Notes: a model not told the origin generated them from the letters alone. A stretch of 64,000 nucleotides of DNA from Devosia algicola (GCF_028816455.1 NZ_CP118246.1:1798001-1862000); one strand, 5' to 3'. Shown: positions 39,016-50,102, counted from the first letter of the stretch. Numbers and translations: made by a program.

Positions 39016-40987
39016 ATGACGAACACAGCCCACCAAAACGATTTGGCCAACGCGATCCGTTCTCTGTCGATGGACGCCGTTGAAAAAGCCAACTCAGGCC
39101 ACCCTGGCCTGCCAATGGGCTGCGCTGATATCGCGACGGTCTTGTTTACCAAAGTAATGAAGTTTGATCCCGCCGACAGCAAATGGGCCGACCGCGATCG
39201 CTTTGTCCTGTCTGCGGGGCACGGTTCGATGCTGCTATATTCTTCGCTTTACCTGCTCGGCTATGAAGACATGACCATCGAGCAGATCAAGAACTTCCGC
39301 CAGCTCAATTCCAAGACCGCAGGCCACCCCGAATATCACTTTGCCCAGGGCATCGAAACCACCACCGGCCCGCTGGGCCAGGGCATCGGAAACGCTGTCG
39401 GCATGGCGGTCGCGGAAGCCAAGCTCGCCGCGGAATTTGGTGACGATCTGGTCGATCATCACACTTGGTGCCTGGCCGGTGATGGTTGCCTGATGGAAGG
39501 CATTTCCCAAGAAGCCATCGCACTTGCCGGTCACCTCCAACTCAGCAAGGCTCACCCTGATTTGGGACAATAATTCCATCACCATCGATGGTGCTGTGTC
39601 TAATTCGGACTCCACCGATCAAATCGCCCGTTTCAAGGCGTCGGGCTGGAATACAATCGAAATCGATGGGCATGATCAGGAAGCCATTGAAGCCGCGCTT
39701 CTCAAGTCAAAAAATCCACCAAGCCAACCCTGATTGCGGCCAAGACCACAATCGGCTTCGGCGCACCAAAAAAGCGGGCACCAACAAAGTCCATGGCTCC
39801 CCGCTCGGTGCCGAGGAACTGGCTGGCGCGAAAAAGGCTCTCGGGATCACCTATCCAGCTTTTGAACTTCCAGCTGATATTTTGTCAACGTGGCGCGCCG
39901 CCGGCATGCGTTCGCAAAATATCCGGGGCGAATGGCAGTCGCGTCTGGCCGCCAGTACCAGCAAGGACGAGTTCGAGCGTCGCCAGAACGGCACACTTCC
40001 CACCGGGTTCCTGGAGGCTATGGATGCCCACAAGCGCAAATTAAGCGAAGACAAGCCCAAGGTTGCCACCCGCAAATCAAGTCAGATGGCGCTCGACGTC
40101 ATCAATGCCGTCCTGCCTGAAACACTGGGGGGTCTGCCGACCTGACGGGCTCGAACCTGACAGATACCAAGGAAACCAAACCCTTCACCGTCAAGGACCG
40201 CACCGGTCGCTATATGATGTATGGCATCCGTGAACACGGCATGTCGGCCACGATGAACGGTATTGCCCTGCACGGTGGGCTGATTCCTTATGGCGGCACA
40301 TTTCTCGTCTTTACCGACTACGCCCGCCCTGCAATTCGCCTTTCGGCGCTGATGGGGCAGCGCGTCATTTATGTCATGACCCATGATTCTATTGGTCTTG
40401 GCGAAGATGGTCCGACCCACCAGCCCGTCGAACACCTCTCTGCACTGCGTGCCATTCCCAATTTACTGGTGTTCCGCCCTGCCGACGCCGTTGAAACCGC
40501 CGAATGCTGGCAATTGGCACTCGAAAGCACCACCGCCCCATCAATACTTGCACTGTCGCGTCAGGGCCTGCCAACGGTACGCACTGACTACACGATGGAG
40601 AACAAGTCGGCCAAGGGTGCCTACACCCTTGCCGGTGACCTTGATGCGGACGCCGTAATCTTTGCCTCCGGATCCGAAGTGGCTATCGCGCTTGAAGGCA
40701 TGAAGGCGTTGCGTGAAAAAGGCATCACTGCCCGCGTTGTATCGGTGCCATCGCTCGAACTGTTCAACCAGCAATCCGACGCCTATCGTGCCGAGATCAC
40801 GGGTGCGGCCAAAGCGCGCGTTGCGGTCGAGGCCGGCATCTCCATGAGTTGGGACAAGCTGCTTGGCGACAAGGGGCGTTTCGTAGGCATGAAGTCTTTC
40901 GGCGCCTCGGGACCAATTGATGATCTCTATCAATTCTTTGGTATTACGCCTCAGGCCGTTGTTGAAGCTGTCACCGCACAGTTGTAA
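39016..40987 (+). CDS. tkt: Transketolase (four frameshifts as given)
   Basis: 657 residues after repair. Blocks in order: [50 protein letters not shown] (TPP/Mg site), [32 protein letters not shown], and the C-terminal domain. Indels: one extra base in AGGCTC 39548-39553, and one base lost in each of the runs A6 39709-39714, A6 39768-39773 and G6 40127-40132. All four repairs restore normal family sequence. It is a TPP enzyme of the pentose phosphate pathway and heads the central carbon cluster. Confidence 0.94.
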
Positions 40988-41032
40988 GAGAACCCAACTC
41001 TTCCCTGATTTCAACTATTAGGAGCGTCTCCC

Positions 41033-42040
41033 ATGGCAATTCGTGTCGCCATCAATGGTTTTGGCCGTATTGGTCGCAACGTCCTGCGAGCCATCATCGA
41101 AAGCGGTCGGACCGACATTGAAGTCGTGGCCATCAACGATCTCGGCCCGGTCGAAACCAACGCACACCTGTTCCGTTTCGATAGCGTCCACGGCCGCTTC
41201 AACGGCACGGTGACCGTTGACGGTGATACCATTGATGTAGGGCGTGGACCGATCAAGGTAACCGCCGTTCGCGACCCCGCCGAATTGCCCCACGCCGATA
41301 TGGGCATCGACATCGCGCTCGAGTGCACGGGTATCTTTACCTCCAAGGAAAAGGCTTCTGCCCATTTGAAGGCCGGCGCCAAGAAAGTTCTGATTTCTGC
41401 TCCTGGCGATGGTGCCGATTTGACGGTTGTTTATGGTATCAATCACCACAAGCTCGCTAAAGAGCACATCGTGGTGTCCAACGCTTCCTGCACCACCAAC
41501 TGTCTCGCTCCGCTAGCCTATGTGCTCAACGAAACCGTTGGTATCGAACGCGGCATGATGACCACCGTGCACTCTTATACCGGCGACCAGCCAACACTCG
41601 ACACTATGCATAAGGATCTCTATCGCGGTCGCGCTGCCGCCATGTCGCAGATCCCCACCTCAACCGGTGCTGCCAAGGCCATTGGCCTGGTTTTGCCCGA
41701 ACTAAAAGGCAAGCTGGACGGCGTCTCGATCCGCGTTCCCACTCCCAACGTGTCCTTGGTTGATTTCAAGTTCATCGCCAAGCGCGACACCACGGCTGAC
41801 GAAATAAACCAGATCATACGCAAATATGCCGATGGCAAGCTCAAGAACATCCTTGGCTACACCACCCAGCCCAACGTCTCGATCGACTTCAACCACGATC
41901 CGCATTCGTCAACGGTTGCGCTCGACCAGACCAAAGTCATGGATGGTAATTTTATCGCGGTATTGTCCTGGTATGACAATGAGTGGGGATTTTCAAACCG
42001 CATGGCGGATACAGCAGTCGCATTGGGCAAGACCCTTTAA
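41033..42040 (+). CDS. gap: Glyceraldehyde-3-phosphate dehydrogenase
   Basis: 335 residues. The NAD-binding start is [18 protein letters not shown]. The catalytic Cys lies in [12 protein letters not shown], and [13 protein letters not shown] closes the protein. It oxidises glyceraldehyde-3-phosphate to 1,3-bisphosphoglycerate, the substrate of Pgk encoded next. TAGGAG lies before the ATG, and a strong terminator follows. Confidence 0.98.
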   Translation: MAIRVAINGFGRIGRNVLRAIIESGRTDIEVVAINDLGPVETNAHLFRFDSVHGRFNGTVTVDGDTIDVGRGPIKVTAVRDPAELPHADMGIDIALECTGIFTSKEKASAHLKAGAKKVLISAPGDGADLTVVYGINHHKLAKEHIVVSNASCTTNCLAPLAYVLNETVGIERGMMTTVHSYTGDQPTLDTMHKDLYRGRAAAMSQIPTSTGAAKAIGLVLPELKGKLDGVSIRVPTPNVSLVDFKFIAKRDTTADEINQIIRKYADGKLKNILGYTTQPNVSIDFNHDPHSSTVALDQTKVMDGNFIAVLSWYDNEWGFSNRMADTAVALGKTL

Positions 42041-42069
42041 GCCGCTCCATTGCCGTACGATGTAAAAAC

Positions 42070-42093
42070 GGCGCCCCCAGGGGCGCCTTTTTT
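42070..42093 (+). terminator. Terminator after gap
   Basis: GGCGCCCC and GGGGCGCC form a perfect eight-pair stem with a two-base spacer, followed by six T. Such a tight loop probably opens by one or two pairs. Confidence 0.9.
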
Positions 42094-42222
42094 CCGCTTC
42101 GCGACCCAACTAGGTCACGGTTCGTTGCGGCACATTGCCGACCCGTTTGGGTGGCGTTTCCACTTCCCCCACACCCCCCACTCTGCTAGGCACTCTGCAC
42201 CTGCTTAATCCGGAGGCGTCAC

Positions 42223-43428
42223 ATGTCTGCATCGTTTAAAACCCTCTCTGATCTCGACCTCAAGGGCAAGCGCGTGCTCCTTCGTGCTGACCTTAATGTG
42301 CCAGTCAGCGACGGCAAAGTGACCGATGCGACCCGGATCGAGCGCCTTGTCCCGACAATCCGAGAAATCGTAAAATATGGTGGCAAGGCCATCCTGCTCT
42401 CGCACTTCGGGCGCCCAAAAGGCAAGGTTGATCCAGACTACTCGCTCGAGATCGTGGTGCCGAGCCTGGCGCACCTTACCGGGCACCCGGTTGACTTCGT
42501 CAAGACCGACTGGGTCGACGTTTCGGCCGCCAAAACGGCCATCAACCAAGCACCTGCAGGCAGCGTGCTGGTGTTGGAAAACACGCGATTTCATCCCGGC
42601 GAAGAGACCAATGATCCAGAATTAGCCAAGCGCATGGCCTCGCTTGGCGACATCTATGTGAACGATGCATTTTCAGCCGCTCATCGTGCCCACGCGTCGA
42701 CCGAAGCATTGGCCCATCTGCTGCCTGCCGCCGCCGGGCTCGCAATGCAGACAGAATTGAGTGCGCTAAAACAGGGCCTCGGTCAGCCTAAAAAACCTGT
42801 GGTCGCCATCGTTGGTGGTGCCAAGGTGTCGTCCAAGATTGATCTGCTGGAAAATCTGGTCGCCAAGGTCGATGGTCTGGTCATCGGCGGTGGCATGGCC
42901 AACACTTTTTTGCACGCGCAAGGCGTTGGGATTGGTAAATCACTGTGCGAAAAGGATTTGGCTGAAACGGCCCTACGCATAATGGACAAGGCCGTCGACA
43001 GCGGCTGTGCCATCATCCTGCCAATCGATGCGGTTGTCGCCTGGCATTTCAAGGCCGATACGCCAACTCGTCTCTATGGTGTGGACGCAATCGACCCCGA
43101 TGGCATGATCCTGGATGTCGGTCCTTCCTCGATTGAACGGATAAAAGGGGCCATCGACGATGCTCAGACAATTATCTGGAACGGCCCCCTTGGCGCCTTC
43201 GAAATGCGCCCGTTTGACGCCGGCACCGTCGAGATTGCCAAACATGTTGCCAAGCGTACCCATGATGGCAAACTGGTATCAGTAGCCGGCGGCGGCGACA
43301 CGGTAGGCGCACTGGCTCACGCCGGGGTCAAAAACGATTTTACCTATGTCTCCACCGCCGGCGGGGCATTCCTCGAATGGATGGAAGGCAAACCCCTGCC
43401 CGGCGTTGAAGCGCTGAAGTCAACCTAA
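42223..43428 (+). CDS. pgk: Phosphoglycerate kinase
   Basis: 401 residues. [21 protein letters not shown] at the N-terminus, [35 protein letters not shown] and the ATP-site GGGDTVGAL are all present. It makes ATP and 3-phosphoglycerate, the substrate of SerA. GGAGG precedes the start. The gap terminator lies upstream, so pgk is likely to have its own promoter in the 130 bp gap. Confidence 0.98.
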   Translation: MSASFKTLSDLDLKGKRVLLRADLNVPVSDGKVTDATRIERLVPTIREIVKYGGKAILLSHFGRPKGKVDPDYSLEIVVPSLAHLTGHPVDFVKTDWVDVSAAKTAINQAPAGSVLVLENTRFHPGEETNDPELAKRMASLGDIYVNDAFSAAHRAHASTEALAHLLPAAAGLAMQTELSALKQGLGQPKKPVVAIVGGAKVSSKIDLLENLVAKVDGLVIGGGMANTFLHAQGVGIGKSLCEKDLAETALRIMDKAVDSGCAIILPIDAVVAWHFKADTPTRLYGVDAIDPDGMILDVGPSSIERIKGAIDDAQTIIWNGPLGAFEMRPFDAGTVEIAKHVAKRTHDGKLVSVAGGGDTVGALAHAGVKNDFTYVSTAGGAFLEWMEGKPLPGVEALKST

Positions 43429-43569
43429 GTCACTATAAATAAAGTAATATTTGAACAAGTTTCAGAACAGGATTATTATTCGCCTTTAGTCTCATAGCCA
43501 TTCGTATAATCGACTTTGCGCCACTAAAGTCTAACATCAATCCACCCGGACAATTGAGGTTTGATCTAG

Positions 43570-44598
43570 ATGACAAAGTCGCTGAACGCCATTGCTCAAA
43601 AACTCATGACGCCTGGCAAGGGAATATTGGCCGCCGATGAGTCCGAGAACACAATCGCCAAGCGATTTGCCAAGATCAACCTGCCCAATTCCCTTGATTT
43701 GCGGCGCGACTATCGCGAGATGCTGTTCCGCTCAACCGAGGCGATGACCAACTATATTTCCGGCGCAATCCTGACCGAGGAAACGCTGGAACAACGTGCA
43801 GCCGACGGCACTGAGTTCCGCGCCATAATGGCCGAAACCGATGTCATTCCCGGCATCAAGGTCGACCGTGGCGCCTTTCCCATGCCCGGTGACAGCGGCG
43901 AAAAAATCACCGAGGGCCTCGATGGACTGCGCCAGCGCCTGGAGCGCTACGCCCAGCTTGGTGCAGGATTTGCCAAGTGGCGCGCTGTCATCACCATCAA
44001 TGACATTGCGCCCACTCGCAATAACATTCGCGCCAATGCCCATGCCTTGGCCCGCTATGCCATTCTGTGTCAGGAAGCGGGCATAGTGCCCGTCGTTGAA
44101 CCCGAAGTAGTCGGCGATGGTGAGCCGGGCAATCATTCGCTCGAGCGTTGTGCCAATGTTACCGGCGATGTTCTCGAAACCGTATTCAAGGAATTACGCC
44201 TCTCCGGCGTGGATTTGTCAGGCATGCTGCTAAAGCCCAACATGGTGCTTTCCGGCGTCAACTCGCGCGACCGACCAACTGTCGAGGACGTCGCTCGCCG
44301 CACCGTCCAGGTGCTGCGCGAGCACGTTCCAGCAGCAGTGCCCGGCATTGCCTTCCTATCCGGCGGCCAGACTGACGAAGAAGCCACAGCGCATCTTTCG
44401 GCGATGAACCAGATCGACAACAAGCCCTGGCCGCTTACCTTCTCCTATGGTCGCGCGCTACAAAATGTCGCTTTGCGCACTTGGGCCGGTCGCCGCGAGA
44501 ACTTCGAACCCGCGCAGTTGGCCTTTACGCATCGCGCCAAGATGAACGCTCTGGCAGCACTGGGCAAATGGCGGCCTGAGATCGACAAAGCGGCCTGA
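43570..44598 (+). CDS. fba: Fructose-bisphosphate aldolase, class I
   Basis: 342 residues. The class I start is GILAADESENTIAKRF. The Schiff-base lysine lies in GMLLKPNMVLSG, and VPGIAFLSGGQTDEEA and TFSYGRALQ follow. It is metal-independent, unlike the class II enzyme common in other bacteria. It completes the tkt-gap-pgk-fba run. The 141 bp upstream are A/T-rich and gene-free and probably carry its promoter. Confidence 0.96.
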   Translation: MTKSLNAIAQKLMTPGKGILAADESENTIAKRFAKINLPNSLDLRRDYREMLFRSTEAMTNYISGAILTEETLEQRAADGTEFRAIMAETDVIPGIKVDRGAFPMPGDSGEKITEGLDGLRQRLERYAQLGAGFAKWRAVITINDIAPTRNNIRANAHALARYAILCQEAGIVPVVEPEVVGDGEPGNHSLERCANVTGDVLETVFKELRLSGVDLSGMLLKPNMVLSGVNSRDRPTVEDVARRTVQVLREHVPAAVPGIAFLSGGQTDEEATAHLSAMNQIDNKPWPLTFSYGRALQNVALRTWAGRRENFEPAQLAFTHRAKMNALAALGKWRPEIDKAA

Positions 44599-44628
44599 TA
44601 TCTTAAATGACGTCCCAACGTCATACTG

Positions 44629-44658
44629 GGCGCACCCGCCAAGGGTTGCGCCTTTTTT
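44629..44658 (+). terminator. Terminator after fba
   Basis: GGCGCACCC and GGGTTGCGCC pair with one bulged T, followed by six T on the plus strand. Confidence 0.85.
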
Positions 44659-44770
44659 GTTTTGTTGCGCCAATGATTGCGTTTCAGACCCTTTTGGCTC
44701 TATGCACTGATCTCCCTTTTGTTGCCCAAATGCGGCGTCATAGCTGCCGCACCCAATGATCTGAAAGCCC

Positions 44771-45367
44771 ATGGTCGCACAAATATATCTGCTGACACCG
44801 CCAACCGCGGAGCCGACGAAATTTCCGGCGCTGCTAAAGACAATATTGTCCGCAGCCCCGGTGTCGGCACTGTTGGTATGCATGGATGATCGCAGTCCGG
44901 CAGACTACGCCGCTCTGATCCGTGCAATTTTGCCGATTGCCCAGCCTGCCGCCTGTGCCGTGCTGGTGGAGAATGATTTCTCGCTCGCCGCGGCCCTGGG
45001 TGCCGATGGCGTCCATGTCGACCCCGATATCAAATTGGTCAAATCTGCCATTGCCGCCCTCAAGCCTGCCATGATTGTCGGTGTCGGTCCTTGCACCAGC
45101 CGACACGAGGCCATGAGCGTGGGCGAGTTGGATGTCGACTATCTGCTGTTCGGACCGCTGCGATCGTCGGCCAGATCCAATGACTCGGATCTGGCGCAAT
45201 GGTGGGCCCAAACCTTCGAGGTTCCCGCCGTTCTTAGCGACCCCGATGCCGAACCGGATCAGGTCGACGTCATCGGAGCCGAATTCATGTGCCTGTCGCA
45301 AAGTCTCTGGCAGCACAAAGACCCTTCAGCATACATCGCCGCCTTTGCCAAGGAACAGGATGCATGA
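44771..45367 (+). CDS. Thiamine-phosphate synthase-like (ThiE/TenI fold) protein
   Basis: 198 residues. Parts of the ThiE/TenI barrel are visible: AAALGADGVHVDPD (phosphate/substrate side), a degenerate GVGPCTSRHEAM where ThiE has GVSxHT, and DVDYLLFGPLRSSARS where ThiE has DYxGxGPxFPTxTK. The divergence suggests it may not be a true thiamine-phosphate synthase. It overlaps the next gene by 4 bp and is far from the thiBPQ locus. No riboswitch is seen before it. Confidence 0.7.
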   Translation: MVAQIYLLTPPTAEPTKFPALLKTILSAAPVSALLVCMDDRSPADYAALIRAILPIAQPAACAVLVENDFSLAAALGADGVHVDPDIKLVKSAIAALKPAMIVGVGPCTSRHEAMSVGELDVDYLLFGPLRSSARSNDSDLAQWWAQTFEVPAVLSDPDAEPDQVDVIGAEFMCLSQSLWQHKDPSAYIAAFAKEQDA

Positions 45368-46389
45368 TGCGCGCGCACCTCAATATCGCCGCAGCGGTGC
45401 TATTGACGCTGGTCGCTCCAGCGTCAGCCCAGCCCGACAATGCTGAAACCGTCAGTTCCGCTGTTTTTGGTCCGCGCATTCGGGTGGACGACGCATATGG
45501 CGCCTACCAGCGTGGGTTTTATCTGACAGCGCTCTCGTTGGCCTTGCCGCGCGCCGAAAAGAAAGACCCGGCAGCGCAAACCCTGATAGCCGAAATTTAC
45601 GCCAAGGGCCAGGGTGTGCCGCAAAACACCGAGCGCGCCGCCGGTTGGTACCAATTGGCCAGTGACAATGGCGATATACTGGCCACGTTCGAACTGGCCC
45701 TGCTCTATGAAAACGGAACCGGTGTCCCACGTGACCGTGAACGGGCAGCCAAACTGTTCCAGACCGCTGCCAATGCCGGCTACATTCCCGCCGTCTACAA
45801 TGTCGCCCTGCTTCATGTCGAAGGGCGCTTTGCATCCCCCGACCTGATGGTGGCCGCAAAGATGATGAAACAGGCAGCAGAGGCCGAACTGGCCGAGGCC
45901 CAATATGATTACGGCACCATGCTGATTGATGGCGCCGGTGTTGCCCCCAATGCAGCCGAAGGCGCCCACTATATTCAACTGGCGGCAGAACAAGACCTGA
46001 TCAGTGCGCAGATAGACTATGCCACCTTGCTCTATCTTGGTCAGGGCATTCCCCGTGATCTGGAAGGTGCCGTGCGTTGGTACGCGGCAGCTGCCAACGC
46101 CGGCAACGCCGTCGCGCAAAACCGTTACGCCAAACTACTGGCGGTGGGGGAAGGCGTAACAGCCAATCTCGAAGACGCGGCGATGTGGCGTGCGCTCGCC
46201 CGCCGTCAGGGCCTGAACGACACCGACCTTGACGAACTGCTAGCCAGTATTACGCCACGGGCACTTGCCAAAGCCGAAGAACGCGCCCGTTTTTGGCCAA
46301 GCAATCCACCCAGTGAAACAGCCACTGCCACCTCAGAACCGACGCCATCCCTGCCGGGGCCGACGGGATCGTCACCCCAAGAGCCTTGA
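45364..46389 (+). CDS. Secreted Sel1-repeat protein
   Basis: 341 residues. A signal peptide lies at residues 1-20 (TLVAPASAQP). About six Sel1 repeats follow (AEIYAKGQGVPQNTERAAGWYQLASDNGD, ALLYENGTGVPRDRERAAKLFQTAANAGY and so on, to near residue 295). The C-terminal tail is Pro/Ser/Thr-rich. Sel1 proteins act as scaffolds for protein contacts. GAGCCT at 46381-46386 lies at the stop; removing one base would replace EP with [10 protein letters not shown], so the true end is uncertain. It is coupled to the ThiE-like gene by an ATGA overlap. Confidence 0.85.
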   Translation: MMRAHLNIAAAVLLTLVAPASAQPDNAETVSSAVFGPRIRVDDAYGAYQRGFYLTALSLALPRAEKKDPAAQTLIAEIYAKGQGVPQNTERAAGWYQLASDNGDILATFELALLYENGTGVPRDRERAAKLFQTAANAGYIPAVYNVALLHVEGRFASPDLMVAAKMMKQAAEAELAEAQYDYGTMLIDGAGVAPNAAEGAHYIQLAAEQDLISAQIDYATLLYLGQGIPRDLEGAVRWYAAAANAGNAVAQNRYAKLLAVGEGVTANLEDAAMWRALARRQGLNDTDLDELLASITPRALAKAEERARFWPSNPPSETATATSEPTPSLPGPTGSSPQEP

Positions 46390-46506
46390 TCCGCAGCGCA
46401 TTCTGGGGCAATAAGCGCCATCCCATCATGGGCAAACCATTCGTGCCAGCGCACTGCCGCCGCTATAGGCTGCCACCGCCTGACACTTCAGCAAGAAGTC
46501 ACATCA

Positions 46507-47074
46507 ATGGCCAAAATAAACGGCAATGAAGTCCGCCCCGGCTTTGTCCTGCAGCATCAGGATCGCCTGTGGGTCGCCGTCAAGGTCGATCACGTCAAAC
46601 CCGGAAAGGGCGGCGCATACGCCCAAGTCGAACTCAAGGCCATTCTGGGTGGCACCAAGCTGAACGAGCGTTTTCGCTCAGCCCAAACGCTGGAACAGGT
46701 CGAGCCTCGAGATTCGCGACTTCACGTACCTCTACGAGCAGGGCGACAATTTGGTATTTATGGATCAGGAAAGCTATGACCAGATCGAACTGGCCAGGGA
46801 CTTTGTCGGCGACCGTTCCGCATTTTTGCAGGACGGCATGAAAGTCACCCTCGAAATGCACGAGGATACCCCACTTGGCATTCGTTTGCCGCCCAATGTC
46901 GTGCTTGAGGTTATCGAAGCTGATCCAGCCCTCAAGGGACAAACCGCAGCCAACTCGTTCAAGCCCGCCAAGCTGGCCAATGGTCTCAAGGTCATGGTAC
47001 CCCAGTTCGTCGCCGCTGGCGAACGCATCGTCGTCGACACTACAGAAGTCACTTACTTGCGTCGGGCAGATTAA
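46507..47074 (+). CDS. efp: Elongation factor P (frameshifted as given)
   Basis: 188 residues after repair. The KOW-like N-domain has [20 protein letters not shown], with the lysine of KPGKG that is modified in many bacteria. The frame breaks at GAGCCT 46702-46707; removing one base gives [33 protein letters not shown]. It relieves ribosome stalling at polyproline. The Pro-rich TolA encoded in this window is a plausible client. suhB follows after 3 bp. Confidence 0.95.
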
Positions 47075-47077
47075 TTT

Positions 47078-47873
47078 ATGGCACGTTCAGGCTCTCCTCA
47101 ACGTCATGGTTCAGGCCGCCATCAAGGCCGGAAAATCGCTCACCAAGGACTTCGGCGAGGTAGAAAGTCTGCAGGTGTCCCGTAAGGGGCCCGCCGATTT
47201 TGTCTCCAAGGCAGATCTGCGGGCCGAACAGATCGTCTTTGACGAACTGCGCAAGGCCCGCCCCACTTATGCATTTTTAATGGAAGAAGGCGGCGAGGTC
47301 GCCGGCACTGATGGCACCCACCGCTGGATCGTTGATCCTCTCGACGGCACCACCAATTTTCTGCATTCCATCCCGCTGTTTGCTGTCGCCATCGCGCTGG
47401 AGCGCAACGACGGTATTGTAGCCTCGGTAATATATAATCCGGTGCTCGATGAGCTTTATACCGCTGAAAAAGGCAACGGTGCCTGGATGAATGATCGCAA
47501 ACGCCTCCGCGTCGGCGGCCGCCGCCATCTGGCCGACAGTGTGCTGGTTACCGGCATCAAGACCCAGGGCACGCCCAACGACACACTCGGCATGCGCCAA
47601 GTTTCCCACATCAATCCAGCCGTCGCCGGCATTCGGCGTACGGGCTCGATTTCAGTTGATTTGGCCTGGCTGGCATCGGGCCGGTTTGATGGTCTGTGGG
47701 AAGCGGGCCTGTCACCGTGGGACGTCGCCCCGGGCGCCCTGATGGTCAAGGAAGCTGGTGGTTTTGTTACTGATTATTCGGGCAAACCCGGACATGTCTG
47801 GAATGGTCAGGTGGTTGCCGGAAATGAAATATTGCAGTCCCTGCTGCTCAAGCAAATCCAGTCAATCAAATAA
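47078..47873 (+). CDS. suhB: Inositol-1-monophosphatase family protein SuhB (frameshifted as given)
   Basis: 264 residues after repair. The metal motifs are EEGGE and the IMPase signature WIVDPLDGTTNFLH, plus WDVAPGALMVKEAGG. The start is broken at AGGCTC 47089-47094; removing one base restores MARSALLNVMVQAAIKAGKSL from the ATG at 47078, directly after efp. It dephosphorylates inositol phosphates, and in E. coli it also joins the rRNA antitermination complex. About 200 bp without a gene follow it. Confidence 0.93.
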
Positions 47874-48075
47874 TCGCTTCCAACGCTGAACCGACACGCT
47901 CCGGACTGCCAGTAGATATTAGGGGGCAACAACCGATGCCCCAGGGTCGACACGACTGGCAGCTAATTTTACTGGCGCCAGACGCCGCCTGCCAACCTTT
48001 GTCATTGTCAGGCCATCATGGTCTGACTAATCTCAAGGCTGATTTGGTACTGGCATGGGAAGAGTTTAGGCCGAT

Positions 48076-49072
48076 ATGACGCAAGACTATGATCCTTATC
48101 ATCTCGCCAGCCCTACCGTTTACCTGATCAAGATCGTAATCTTCTTGGTTCTGGTGTTGCTGGTCGGCGCCATTCTGTACAATACCATCATCACATTTTT
48201 CTGGGCCAATCCTTTTATCAATGGGTTGATCGGCTTTACTCTGGCCGTTGGCGTCTTTTTGAGCTTTCGCCAGGTCATTCGCCTGTTTCCCGAAGTACAA
48301 TGGGTCAATTCCCTGCAGGACGGCACGAACTCCAGCGCCCGCCAACCTGTTCTGCTCGCGCCCGTTGCCGGTATTTTGCGCGAACGCATTGGTGAAGCCA
48401 TCATCACCCCGTCCTCGATGCGCTCCATCCTCGACAGCGTTGGCAATCGTCTTGACGAGGCCAAGGATACTTCGCGCTACTTGACCGGACTGCTGGTTTT
48501 TCTCGGGCTGCTGGGTACGTTTTTTGGCCTGCTTCAGACCGTGACCTCTGTGGGCAATGTCATCAACGCGCTCGATGTGACCTCGGGCGACAGCGCCACC
48601 CTGTTCGCCAATTTGAAAGAGGGCCTCACCGCCCCGCTTGCAGGCATGGGCACCGCCTTTTCATCCTCCCTGTTTGGCCTCTCCGGTTCGTTGATCCTTG
48701 GCTTCCTTGATCTTCAAACCAGCCAGTCGCAAAATGCCTTCTATACCGATCTTGAAGACTGGATGACCTCAATGACTGAGTCTCGATCATCCCGTTACCG
48801 CGATGCAGGCCAATGGACTTGGCGTTCAGGGGCCTGAAATGCAGGCCATGTTCGAGCGGCTCGATAGCTCCATGCAAAACTCCAACTCGTCCCAGAATGC
48901 CATTCGCGCCATGGCCGAACTGGCCCGCGGCATTGACGGGCTGGTCAAACATATCCGCACTGAACAGGACGATTTGCGCAAACATATCCATGAACAGGGC
49001 GATACCAACAAGAAACTGCGCGATCTCATAGAGGCCCTGTTGGTCGAAAACGACACCGAGCGGCGGAACTAG
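48076..49072 (+). CDS. MotA/TolQ/ExbB-like proton channel protein (frameshifted as given)
   Basis: 331 residues after repair. Membrane segments lie at about residues 18-38, 48-65, 135-155 and 190-213. The TolQ-like signature is GLLVFLGLLGTFFGLLQTVTSV, then APLAGMGTAFSSSLFGLSGSLILGFLDL. The C-terminal 90 residues form a helical coiled coil. The frame breaks where the sequence reads GAGTCTC (48778-48784); removing T 48781 gives MTELDHPVTAMQANG. It is paired with an OmpA-like gene 3 bp later, so together they resemble a stator unit distinct from the TolQR encoded 20 kb away. Confidence 0.85.
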
Positions 49073-49075
49073 CCC

Positions 49076-50102
49076 ATGGTCGGCACGCGTTCCCGTCGCC
49101 GCGTCGAGGCAAATTACTGGCCTGGATTTGTTGATGCGCTCTCGAGCCTCCTGCTCGTCATCATTTTCATGCTGTCCCTATTCATGCTGACCCAATTCTT
49201 CCTGGGCCAAGAAATTCTGGGCAAGGACGATGCACTTTCCCGGCTCAATAGCCAGATTGCCGAGCCTTACAGATCAGTTGCAGCTTGAGCGTGCCAACGC
49301 CGACGATCTGGAATCGACCATCGCCAACCTGACGGCAACTCTCTCCAGCGCCGAAGCCGACAAGACCGCACTGTCCACGCGCCTTGCCGGTATTGGCACG
49401 GGATTGGAGGGCAAGGACGACACCATCGCCCAATTGCAGGGCGATCTGATAGATGCCCAGCAAATGTCCGACGAGGCGAATGCCGCAGTGGCACTGCTTA
49501 ACCAGCAACTTGCAGCGTTGCGTCAGCAAATTGGTGCCCTTGAGGCGGCACTGGAAGCGTCCGAGAGCCGCGATGCTGAAAGCCGCACCCAGATTGCCGA
49601 TCTGGGCAAGCGCCTTAATGTGGCGCTGGCACAACGCGTTCAGGACCTTACCCGTTACCGGTCCGACTTCTTTGGTCGACTACGCCAGATTCTGGAAGGC
49701 CGCGCCGATGTTCGGGTCGTTGGTGACCGGTTCGTATTCCAGTCCGAGGTGCTGTTTGCGCCCGGTCAGGCCAGCATTTCCGATGCTGGTACGCCCGATC
49801 TGGACGCACTCGCAGATGCCATATTGCAGCTCGAAACCGAGATCCCCACCGACATCAATTGGGTATTGCGCATCGACGGGCATACCGACAAGCGGCCGAT
49901 TTCCAACGCGCAGTTTCCCTCCAACTGGGAACTCTCGGCCAGCCGCGCCATTTCGGTTGCGAAATATCTTGTTACAAAAGGCGTTTCACCCAATCGTCTG
50001 GTCGCCGCTGGCTTCGGCGAATTCAGCCCGCTTGATCCCGCCGATACCGAGGAGGCTTATCGCCGCAACCGCCGCATCGAGTTCAAGCTGACCGAGGGAT
50101 AA
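49076..50102 (+). CDS. OmpA/MotB-like peptidoglycan-binding membrane protein (frameshifted as given)
   Basis: 341 residues after repair. One membrane segment lies at about residues 22-43, preceded by VEANYWPGFVDALSSLL, whose Asp sits where the proton-carrying Asp of MotB/TolR-type partners lies. A coiled coil of some 130 residues follows, then an OmpA-like domain (INWVLRIDGHTDKRPIS, NWELSASRAISVAKYL, GFGEFSP). The frame breaks at GAGCCT 49262-49267; removing one base gives NSQIAELTDQLQLE. It is the expected partner of the preceding channel gene. Confidence 0.87.

Noticed and set aside
48076..50102. Zorya-type anti-phage system (ZorAB-like pair)
   Set aside because: The pair resembles MotA/MotB-like subunits, but no helicase or nuclease (ZorC/D/E) lies nearby; flanks are suhB and an ABC exporter in a core-genome setting.
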